A stretch of 12,106 nt of DNA from Anaerotignum sp. (lineage in GTDB: Bacteria > Bacillota > Clostridia > Lachnospirales > Anaerotignaceae): contig JAHHTW010000037.1 in the NCBI GenBank assembly GCA_020024265.1, positions 1-12,106 on the forward strand, read 5' to 3'. The notes below the pieces were generated by a model. It saw nothing but the letters and a program-made list of their open reading frames with translations. It was not told where the DNA came from and made no database searches. The position numbers and the translations under genes are program-made. Shown piece after piece: positions 6,730 to 12,106 of this stretch. Positions within the stretch are counted from its first letter, which is position 1, and each line of letters begins with the position of its first letter.

Positions 6730-7164
6730 GTGGAAACCATTAAAATCAAATATTTCAGCGACAACATCACAAAGCTGGACTATATCGGCGGAAAATCAGA
6801 TTGGATTGATTTGAGAGCAGCAGAACCCGTTACAATGAAAGCCGGCGAATTTCGCCTGATTCCTTTGGGCGTTGCTATGCAGCTGCCTCAAGGCTATGAA
6901 GCGCACATTGTCCCTCGCAGCTCTACATTCAAAAATTTCGGCATCATACAAACAAACCATTGCGGCATCATAGACGAAAGCTATTGCGGCGATGACGACC
7001 AGTGGTATTTTCCGGCATACGCACTGCGTGATACGAGCATTGCATTGAATGATCGCATCTGTCAATTCCGCTTGTTTGCACATCAACCGCAAATCACATT
7101 TGATGAAGTACCTGTATTGGAAAATCAAAACCGTGGCGGCTTTGGCTCTACAGGAAAAAAATAA
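6730..7164 (+). CDS. dut: dUTP diphosphatase (trimeric dUTPase family)
   Basis: Hydrolyses dUTP to dUMP and pyrophosphate, keeping uracil out of DNA and supplying dUMP for dTMP synthesis. The 144-residue product shows the five dUTPase motifs in order. They are DLRAA (about 27-31), VPRSSTFKNFGII (61-73), GIIDESYCGDDDQW (79-92) with the expected catalytic Asp, DRICQFRL (107-114) and RGGFGSTG (135-142). The start is GTG, with AAAGGAG (6716-6722) 7 bases upstream and overlapping the nrdG stop codon. Placement after a class III reductase is sensible, because this enzyme type acts on triphosphates and can yield dUTP directly from UTP. A related dCTP deaminase/dUTPase is possible, but the PRSS and C-terminal Gly-rich motifs favour dUTPase. 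Confidence 0.9.
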   Translation: METIKIKYFSDNITKLDYIGGKSDWIDLRAAEPVTMKAGEFRLIPLGVAMQLPQGYEAHIVPRSSTFKNFGIIQTNHCGIIDESYCGDDDQWYFPAYALRDTSIALNDRICQFRLFAHQPQITFDEVPVLENQNRGGFGSTGKK

Positions 7165-7175
7165 ATGCGCATATC

Positions 7176-7212
7176 AAAAATGGTATCTCCTGTCTTGGAG
7201 ATACCATTTTTT
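7176..7212. terminator. Bidirectional intrinsic terminator
   Basis: AAAAATGGTATCTCC (7176-7190) pairs perfectly with GGAGATACCATTTTT (7197-7211) around the loop TGTCTT. T runs follow the stem core on both strands. It starts 11 bases after the dut stop and can also end the minus-strand transcript arriving from the gene at 7344-8966. Confidence 0.93.
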
Positions 7213-7269
7213 GCATACTATTTTTTCTTTTTTGCTTAACTTTGCAGGCTTTTGTAAAAACACCGCATC

Positions 7270-7329
7270 AAAGCTTTGCAACAAGCGCACTTTTTCAAAA
7301 TCTTGTAGGGTATTGCTGCAATGCCCAAG
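7270..7329. repeat. Diverged copy of the proA-downstream hairpin repeat
   Basis: CTTTTTCAAAA, then tCTTGtAGGG, then a hairpin, then CCCAAG align base for base with 138-177, with the same 40-base length between ends. The hairpin sequence differs but still folds: GGGTATTG (7308-7315) pairs with CAATGCCC (7319-7326), with one G-T wobble and a CTG loop. The left part, AAAGCTTTGCAACAAGC, resembles AAAGTTTTGCTCAAGC at 124-138. It lies 14 bases beyond the stop of a minus-strand gene, in the same relative orientation as the copy after proA. Confidence 0.65.
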
Positions 7330-7343
7330 CGCTTTGTCATCTT

Positions 7344-8966
7344 TTATGATATATTTGTTACCACACAAATACCGCTTTCTGATGGCAGATATTCCAGCTG
7401 TACTGTGCTGCCAACATCCTTTTTCAATATGTCAAGATGTTTCTTCGCTTCAATTTCAAATAGCTCCTCTCGACCTTCCAGCATGATATAATAATACGAT
7501 GTCCCTTCCGAAACAATATCTTTCATGCGTACAATCTTTCCCTCCAGCTTGCTTTGTTCACCGTGAGGTGTTGCATCAATCCCGCTGCTGGACATCAGAT
7601 TGCGATATACCTTTTCACACGCTGCAACAGAGTCGCCAATGGCAACAATATGATATTTCTCAATATTTACCATCGCATATTTCTTTACAAGACCTGCTGC
7701 ATCTTTCAAAGAAAGGAAGTAGGTTGGTTCATCCGCAATATTGAGCAGTATCGGGAATGTTGCTTTGTATCCCAAATGCTGTACCTCCCCTTCTGCGGAA
7801 GCCATTGCGGAAATTTCCTTCGCACCGGAAATCTGATAGTAATTCGTTTCCTTGGTACGGGAGTTCATCAGTACAAAACCGACAATGGATTCATCACTGC
7901 CAATACTTGTCACACCTGTGTATACCCATACGTCGTCATCCAGCGCAATGTAGTTGTAGCCCTCTGTGGTCTGTAAACAGCCTTTTTGCCCAAACATACT
8001 GTTGATCCATCCGTTTTGCAGCGTACCATAATAATTATATTGCTCTACCAAAAGTGACGCATCATATACCTTGTCTACCCATTGCGGAACATCCGCAACA
8101 TCATAATATTCATGTGCGCCTGTAATGGCATCCACCAGAATGATTCCCTGAATATCTGTACCGCCAAATAGCCCAATGGTCTTTGTTTCTACCGCACATA
8201 CCCAGTATGGATTGCCTTTGTCATCCACTTCAAAATTGCTGCTGCGTACCATCGCTGTGGGATATGCAAAACGTACATGGCGATAGAGATTTCTGCCAAA
8301 GTGTTCAAACGGCGAGTAACGAATCCCCTTGCCATCTGCCAAACGTACCAAGTCCACATCCTGCGTCGTCATATCAATATTCATATATGCAGGAACCCCT
8401 GTGCTTCGATTGGTAAACCATTTGATTAAGTCCCCATATTTTAATGGTGTCACACGCACCGGCTTTTCATTCAAATTGATCTGATTGTAATAATCACTGA
8501 CCTCATATTGCGATACCATATCTACCATACTGCCCATTTCACGCTCTGCCAGTCTTGCGGCAGAATCACTGTCCAGTACAGGAATTTGATTGTAGTTTAC
8601 TTCATGAATATCCTCTGCAAAATCCCCCGTTTGCACCTGAAGCAATTTACAATACGCAGATGCACGCAAAATCGGCGAGGACATCAATACCCCGATGCCA
8701 TAGAACACCGCAATGGCAATTGGCACCATAAACAGCAGCTTCCATTTTTTTTGCCCTTGTACAACCTCGCCTTCTACTCTTTGACGAAAAATCATTGTCT
8801 TTGCAATCGTCCAAAAATTCAGCACAATCGCAATTGCTATCATTGCCAATACAAAAATCCAGCTTTCGTTGCTGTGGATATTCAAGGGTGGCAGATAGTA
8901 ATAGTACATCCCAGCCCAAACGAGCAATGTCAATATGGGCGAAATCCATTTCCTTTTCATATACAT
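7344..8966 (-). CDS. Large membrane-anchored protein of unrecognised family
   Basis: A 540-residue protein not recognised by name. Three N-terminal hydrophobic segments (about 7-26, 36-58 and 76-97) with a basic start and a charged loop (about 61-76, RQRVEGEVVQGQKK) suggest a cytosolic N terminus. The region from about residue 98 to the end would then lie outside the membrane. The exposed part has PepSY-like wording, such as GIILVDAITGAHEYYDV (274-290) and a similar segment near 360-380 (VGFVLMNSRTKETNYYQI). The C-terminal 65 residues (GKIVRMKDIV to QLEYLP) look like a separate beta-rich domain. No catalytic motif was found. The start is uncertain: AAGGAG (8976-8971) is 4 bases from the ATG at 8966 and 10 from that at 8960. 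The gene is divergent from mecA and monocistronic. Confidence 0.85.
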   Translation of the reverse strand: MYMKRKWISPILTLLVWAGMYYYYLPPLNIHSNESWIFVLAMIAIAIVLNFWTIAKTMIFRQRVEGEVVQGQKKWKLLFMVPIAIAVFYGIGVLMSSPILRASAYCKLLQVQTGDFAEDIHEVNYNQIPVLDSDSAARLAEREMGSMVDMVSQYEVSDYYNQINLNEKPVRVTPLKYGDLIKWFTNRSTGVPAYMNIDMTTQDVDLVRLADGKGIRYSPFEHFGRNLYRHVRFAYPTAMVRSSNFEVDDKGNPYWVCAVETKTIGLFGGTDIQGIILVDAITGAHEYYDVADVPQWVDKVYDASLLVEQYNYYGTLQNGWINSMFGQKGCLQTTEGYNYIALDDDVWVYTGVTSIGSDESIVGFVLMNSRTKETNYYQISGAKEISAMASAEGEVQHLGYKATFPILLNIADEPTYFLSLKDAAGLVKKYAMVNIEKYHIVAIGDSVAACEKVYRNLMSSSGIDATPHGEQSKLEGKIVRMKDIVSEGTSYYYIMLEGREELFEIEAKKHLDILKKDVGSTVQLEYLPSESGICVVTNIS

Positions 8967-8985
8967 TCATCTCCTTTTTTGTGGC

Positions 8986-9012
8986 ATCTCCACACACGCC
9001 TCCTGTGGAGAT
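8986..9012 (-). promoter_or_regulatory. Leader hairpin with GGAGG in its loop
   Basis: A perfect 9-bp inverted repeat, ATCTCCACA / TGTGGAGAT, encloses a 9-base loop that reads GGAGGCGTG on the minus strand. It ends about 10 bases before the ribosome binding site of the 7344-8966 gene, so it would be in that gene's 5' leader. A role in mRNA stability or translation is inference only. Confidence 0.45.
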
Positions 9013-9129
9013 TGTTTTTGGAAGAAGAAAGGATCTCCTTTGCCGATAAACAAAAGGGTTCAAATTTTGTCAGAACACGGCGTAGACATAAAATCCGTGA
9101 ATTTCCTAATAATTCTCATCATTATGCCC

Positions 9130-9158
9130 TTTACATATCTTCTCCAATTCATTATACT
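9130..9158 (+). promoter_or_regulatory. Probable sigma-A promoter of mecA
   Basis: TTTACA (9130-9135) and TATACT (9153-9158) are each 5 of 6 to consensus with a 17-base spacer. Two further -10-like hexamers, TATACT (9158-9163) and TATAAT (9163-9168), follow in 5-base steps. The inferred leader to mecA is about 125 bases. On the minus strand TATACA (9184-9179) and TATAGT (9161-9156), also 17 bases apart, may be an overlapping divergent promoter for the 7344-8966 gene. Confidence 0.65.
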
Positions 9159-9292
9159 ATACTATAATCCAAAGAAATTGTATAGGAGTTCTCAGCAAAA
9201 CAAATTATTTTTTATAAAACAACCATAGATCCTATGTAGTACCAGACCATAACACCTCTTTTGAGGCATAGACAATAGAAGGATGTGAAAAC

Positions 9293-9946
9293 ATGAAAAT
9301 CGAAAAAGTAAGCGATACCCAATTAAAGCTCACACTCACAAAAGCCGATTTAACCGAACGCAACATCCAGTTGGAAGATCTCATCCGACCGGGTGAAAAA
9401 ACACAACAGCTGTTCCACGATTTGATGGAGCAGGCAATGGAAGAATTTGATTTTGTTGCAGAAAACACACCGCTGATGGTAGAGGCTGTTCCGGTTGGCT
9501 TGGATGGTATCATGATTATTGTAACAAAGGTAGAAAACAAGGAAAAAGGCGACAATTCTTTGGATTTGTTTGCACAGGCAAAAGAGCTGCGTCGCTACAA
9601 AAAGAAGCCTCTCTCTACAGAAGAAAATATGCATGCAGTACAGGAGGATGTGCTGGTGTACTCCTTTACGCAGCTGGATGATGTCATTGACCTGTCTGTA
9701 CGATTGGAGGATCAGTTCCACGGAACCTCTTCCCTCTACAAAAACGAAGGACAGTATTTCCTTGTGTTACAGGGCAATACATACACCACAGAAGAAACAC
9801 TCGATGAGCTGGAAGTATTGCTGGATGAATATGGTACAAAGCATGTATCCTCCCCCTTGGCAAAATACTATCTCAACGAGCATGGAGAAGTACTGATTGC
9901 AGAAGATGCGGTTTACGCACTGCATGATGCATTCGGTAAGGCATAA
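9293..9946 (+). CDS. mecA: MecA-family adaptor protein for ClpC/ClpP proteolysis
   Basis: MecA-type adaptors bind substrates through an N-terminal domain and deliver them to the ClpC unfoldase through the C-terminal domain, which also promotes ClpC assembly. The 217-residue protein has the typical opening MKIEKVSDTQLKLTLT and an N-terminal domain to about residue 80 (LIRPGEKTQQLFHDLMEQA, LDGIMIIVTKV). A charged linker (81-115, many Lys and Glu) follows, then the C-terminal domain (about 118-215; VYSFTQLDDVIDLS, YFLVLQG, ELEVLLDEYG). Length fits the family. ATG at 9293 has GAAGGAT (9278-9284) about 8 bases upstream. In Bacillus, MecA controls competence. In clostridia the targets are less clear, so only the adaptor role is asserted. 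It is monocistronic, with its own promoter and terminator. Confidence 0.93.
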   Translation: MKIEKVSDTQLKLTLTKADLTERNIQLEDLIRPGEKTQQLFHDLMEQAMEEFDFVAENTPLMVEAVPVGLDGIMIIVTKVENKEKGDNSLDLFAQAKELRRYKKKPLSTEENMHAVQEDVLVYSFTQLDDVIDLSVRLEDQFHGTSSLYKNEGQYFLVLQGNTYTTEETLDELEVLLDEYGTKHVSSPLAKYYLNEHGEVLIAEDAVYALHDAFGKA

Positions 9947-9957
9947 TTGGGTATATC

Positions 9958-10009
9958 AAAAAGACTGCCGTTTTTCTGAAGAAAGCTTCCAAAAACGACA
10001 GTCTTTTTT
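9958..10009. terminator. Bidirectional terminator between mecA and the DUF2461 gene
   Basis: AAAAAGACTG (9958-9967) pairs with CAGTCTTTTT (9999-10008), and CGTTTTT (9969-9975) pairs with AAAAACG (9991-9997). A single C/A mismatch sits between the two stem parts. The loop can form a small inner GAAG/CTTC stem. T runs flank both sides. It lies 11 bases after the mecA stop and 3 bases from the convergent gene's stop. Confidence 0.92.
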
Positions 10010-10012
10010 CTT

Positions 10013-10711
10013 TTACTCCTCTAGCGTAATTTCACGCAAATAACGATACAATGGAATCATACATTCCCATTTCTGTAATATATCTGCTACCAAATCCTCT
10101 GAAAACAGCAGTGCATCTATGCAACGACGCTCCACCACCAATTCCAGACTTTTGCGGTCATACCACTGCATGATCTCTGGGGCATATGGCACCTTTCTTT
10201 GTGTACGCTTATATTTCTCACCTAAGAGCTTGTACCCGTTTTGCTCCAGCAAGCCCTCTATGATGCCCGCAAAAAGCTCCGGCGCAGCATCAATGCGCTT
10301 GCGGAACATACGCATATATTGCGGACTATTCTCATAAAATCCCATACCGGATACATATCCCTCCGGCATCAGCTCAAAGTAAAACACCGGACGTTGCTTC
10401 CACTGTGTCCCGCTGAGCATAGGCTCTTTGAGTACCATCCATCTTCTGGCACGATACGGGCTTTTATCCTTGGAAAACCGTATATCCCGATTGATGCGTG
10501 AAATGGCAGTATCCACAGAAATATCCGGATGTGCCCTTTGAAATCTCTCCAACAGCACAGCCGTCAACGCTTCAAAAGGTTCTTTGAGGAGCGTTATATA
10601 ACGGTTTCGATTCTCTGTCATCCATTGCTTATTGTTATTCATACGCAATTCCCATAAAAAATCTATTGTTTCCGGCGTAAAACCATAAAAATTCTGTGCG
10701 ATTGTTTTCAC
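10013..10711 (-). CDS. DUF2461 family protein (TIGR02453-like)
   Basis: A 232-residue soluble protein with the DUF2461 signatures. These are FYGFTPETIDFLWEL (8-22), NNNKQW (25-30), the highly conserved RINRDIRFSKDKSPY (72-86), and a downstream FYFELMPEGYVSGMGFY stretch (110-126). The biochemical function of this widespread family is not known to me. The start is GTG at 10711. The purine-rich AAGAAG directly abuts it, an atypical spacing for a ribosome binding site, but no in-frame ATG precedes the conserved N terminus. The GTG overlaps the stop of a 41-codon frame (GTGA), which may supply ribosomes by coupling. It lies downstream of the sortase gene on the same strand and ends at a shared terminator. 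Confidence 0.88.
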   Translation of the reverse strand: MKTIAQNFYGFTPETIDFLWELRMNNNKQWMTENRNRYITLLKEPFEALTAVLLERFQRAHPDISVDTAISRINRDIRFSKDKSPYRARRWMVLKEPMLSGTQWKQRPVFYFELMPEGYVSGMGFYENSPQYMRMFRKRIDAAPELFAGIIEGLLEQNGYKLLGEKYKRTQRKVPYAPEIMQWYDRKSLELVVERRCIDALLFSEDLVADILQKWECMIPLYRYLREITLEE

Positions 10712-10833
10712 CTTCTTTTCTGATTTGTTTGTAAAATCTGCATGGAATACTTACAAAAGCACATTGCGAGCCATCGTTTTCTTTGCATCATTCTTTTCTT
10801 TGATCGAGCTGCGCCTGTATTTCCGCTTTTCAT
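10708..10833 (-). CDS. Candidate 41-residue basic small protein bridging two genes
   Basis: This frame starts with an ATG that overlaps the sortase stop (ATGA). It runs 41 codons without interruption and ends with a TGA that overlaps the GTG of the DUF2461 gene (GTGA). The product begins MKSGNTGAARSKKRMM. It has 12 Lys/Arg and no Asp or Glu. Only a weak AGAGAG sits upstream of the ATG. Many AGA, AGG and CGA codons, unlike the neighbouring genes, weaken the case for real coding. It may be a genuine small protein, a coupling ORF, or chance in A-rich spacer DNA. Confidence 0.25.
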   Translation of the reverse strand: MKSGNTGAARSKKRMMQRKRWLAMCFCKYSMQILQTNQKRR

Positions 10834-11630
10834 CCAATCTCTCTTGCCACTACCACAAACCGCCCATTCTCCACATCATTGTCACAGGTAGAAAGCGTCA
10901 GAAGTTTGTCACCATACGCAGCCGTAACACCTGTAGCATACAATGCTTTGTCCTGATAATTTTGTATTGCATTTTCATAATCCGCATTATCTACGGCATC
11001 AATAAAATTGTAATACTTAAAGCAAGTTTCATCTGACAGATAAACACGGTCATAAAAAGCTGCCAATACCTCATACGATCTCGTTTCATATAATGTATCA
11101 AAGCAAATGATGGGATGTTCTTTCCAATATTTTTCACTTCTATAATTCCATATGGAGCCAAACATGGTTCCATTCTTCATATTATGTCCATACAGGATTT
11201 GATTATCACTGTCATCTGTACAGCGGTAATCCATAAATATTGTGCCGGAACTGCTGTATTCCTCATCCATATTCCGTCGCAAATATTTTTCCGGATCTTC
11301 CGGCGTATGCATAACAGGATAGTTCACTGTGGTATCTTTGATTTGAATCCAGCCGTACAGTTCTGTTTCCTGTTCTGCCAACGCTCTATACTGTGGAAGT
11401 ATTGCAGATTCTGTTTCTTCCGGTATGGACTCTTGCAAAACGGATTGTTCTATATTGACAGCAATTTCTTCCAAGCGGTTTTGATTCTGCTCCAATTCTT
11501 TTCTTTCATTCCAAGCCATCATACCAAAACAAACACCAGCGATGCTGCATACAATGGAAATCGCGACTGTGGGGAATGATTGCATCTGTGATATTTTTGT
11601 AATGATTTTGTGAAAAGGAAAAAATCTCAA
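10830..11630 (-). CDS. srtB: Class B sortase (cell-wall transpeptidase)
   Basis: Membrane-bound cysteine transpeptidase that cleaves a sorting motif in secreted proteins and joins them to peptidoglycan or pilin. The 266-residue protein has an N-terminal membrane anchor (about 20-39) and a charged stalk (40-90). The sortase domain carries GWIQIKDTTVNYPVMH (93-108), ILYGHNM with catalytic His149, LTLSTCD with Cys249, and GRFVVVAR with Arg257. The longer insert between His and Cys and the YLRRN segment suit class B rather than class A. The start is TTG at 11630, with AGGGGTGA about 8 bases upstream; no better in-frame ATG precedes the membrane anchor. The gene directly before it encodes a wall-anchored surface protein, its likely substrate, a common pairing for dedicated sortases. 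Confidence 0.93.
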   Translation of the reverse strand: MRFFPFHKIITKISQMQSFPTVAISIVCSIAGVCFGMMAWNERKELEQNQNRLEEIAVNIEQSVLQESIPEETESAILPQYRALAEQETELYGWIQIKDTTVNYPVMHTPEDPEKYLRRNMDEEYSSSGTIFMDYRCTDDSDNQILYGHNMKNGTMFGSIWNYRSEKYWKEHPIICFDTLYETRSYEVLAAFYDRVYLSDETCFKYYNFIDAVDNADYENAIQNYQDKALYATGVTAAYGDKLLTLSTCDNDVENGRFVVVAREIG

Positions 11631-11671
11631 ACCACATCACCCCTGTATTTCCTTTGTTTATGGGATTTCAG

Positions 11672-11699
11672 AAAAACGACTGCAAAATTCTGCCGTCGT
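11672..11699 (-). terminator. Weak intrinsic terminator between surface protein and sortase genes
   Basis: On the minus strand ACGAC (11699-11695) pairs with GTCGT (11680-11676). An inner GCA/TGC pairing lies across a mismatch, and TTTT follows (11675-11672). It begins about 40 bases after the surface protein stop and ends about 40 bases before the sortase start. The short stem could allow partial read-through, keeping sortase expression below that of its substrate. Confidence 0.5.
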
Positions 11700-11738
11700 C
11701 TTTCCAAAATATGATTTTGACACATATCTATGTATTCC

Positions 11739-12106
11739 TTACTTTTTGGAACTTCTCATCCTACCCCATATTAACAAACATACCGCACATCCAAAAGAGA
11801 GCAAGCTGAGCAGCGTCCAGCGCAGGATATGGGTTTCATCATGTGTCTTTGGAAGCGCATCCGGTTGTCCATGCTGATTGGGTGTATCCAGCTGACTTGG
11901 CGTGTCCACTTTCCTTGGTATATTCGGCTGGTTGGGTGTATCCGGTTTCTTTGGTGTATTTGGTATATCGGATATATCCGGTGTATTTGGTGCTGGTCTA
12001 TCCGGTGTATTCGTTGTCGGTCTATCTGGTGTATTCGGTGTCGGTCTATCCGGTGTATTCGGTGTCGGTCTATCCGGTGTATTCGGTGTCGGTCTATCCG
12101 GTGTAT
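11739..12106 (-). CDS. Cell-wall-anchored surface protein, C-terminal part only
   Basis: The last 121 residues of a protein whose start lies beyond the right edge. A Pro/Thr/Asn/Asp-rich wall-spanning region with the repeated unit NTPDRPTP passes into less regular NTP/DTP text. A sorting signal follows: LPKTHDET, a hydrophobic stretch (ILRWTLLSLLSFGCAVCLLIW) and a basic tail GRMRSSKK. The layout is that of sortase substrates, but the motif reads LPKTH where LPKTG would be expected. H is encoded by CAT at 11843-11841, so a single base error from a Gly codon cannot explain it. The sortase encoded directly downstream is the likely enzyme. The function of the missing N-terminal part cannot be judged. 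Confidence 0.85.
   Translation of the reverse strand, partial: TPDRPTPNTPDRPTPNTPDRPTPNTPDRPTTNTPDRPAPNTPDISDIPNTPKKPDTPNQPNIPRKVDTPSQLDTPNQHGQPDALPKTHDETHILRWTLLSLLSFGCAVCLLIWGRMRSSKK
11989..12106 (-). repeat. 24-bp tandem repeat within the surface protein gene
   Basis: Units at 11989-12012, 12013-12036, 12037-12060 and 12061-12084, with a 22-base part at 12085-12106, each encode NTPDRPTP or a one-residue variant. The three rightmost are identical in all bases present, while the two nearest the stop differ at a few bases (NTPDRPTT, NTPDRPAP). The array continues past the window edge, so total copy number is unknown. Confidence 0.95.

Noticed and set aside
8508..9167. 219-codon open frame on the plus strand over the start of the membrane protein gene
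   Set aside because: Its translation is rich in His, Tyr, Cys and Gln with no domain, and it overlaps a coherent minus-strand gene and the mecA promoter.
10723..10757. 7-bp inverted repeat TTTGTAA / TTACAAA and weak TTGTAA-17-TACAAA promoter before the DUF2461 gene
   Set aside because: Both hexamers match consensus at only 4 of 6 positions, the repeat is A/T-rich, and it may lie inside a small coding frame, so it was not listed as a site.

Overview
The window reads as chromosomal DNA of an anaerobic, low-to-mid GC Gram-positive bacterium of the class Clostridia, with gene styles most like gut Lachnospiraceae. Pointers are a class III (oxygen-sensitive) ribonucleotide reductase with NrdR-type operators, a MecA-family ClpC adaptor, a class B sortase beside a cell-wall-anchored surface protein, strong AGGAGG ribosome binding sites, and several GTG/TTG starts. 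No phage, transposase, CRISPR array, rRNA or tRNA was seen. The genus is an inference.

Left part (1-3525), all on the minus strand: a proline-synthesis cluster reading proB, a zinc-ribbon membrane protein gene, a DUF2085 membrane protein gene, then proA. The two proline genes are separated by two membrane-protein genes, and a terminator-like hairpin sits directly before proA. Past the end of proA (1-178) lies a block of hairpin-forming repeats. A diverged copy recurs at 7270-7329 behind another minus-strand gene.

Centre (3526-7212): an AT-rich divergent intergenic region carries two NrdR-like boxes and a promoter. It is followed by a tight plus-strand operon nrdD-nrdG-dut, which makes deoxynucleotides anaerobically and removes dUTP, and which ends at a strong bidirectional terminator.

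Right part (7213-12106): a large minus-strand membrane protein of unrecognised family is divergent from plus-strand mecA. A shared bidirectional terminator then separates mecA from a minus-strand group: a partial surface protein with proline-rich 24-bp tandem repeats and an unusual LPKTH anchor motif, a class B sortase, and a DUF2461 protein. A 41-codon open frame bridges the sortase and DUF2461 genes with 4-nt overlaps at both ends. The surface protein gene runs off the right edge.

No clear novel defence or mobile system is visible. The items most worth a second look are the hairpin repeat family, the interrupted proBA operon with its internal terminator, the non-canonical sortase anchor motif, the bridging small ORF, and the unclassified 540-residue membrane protein.
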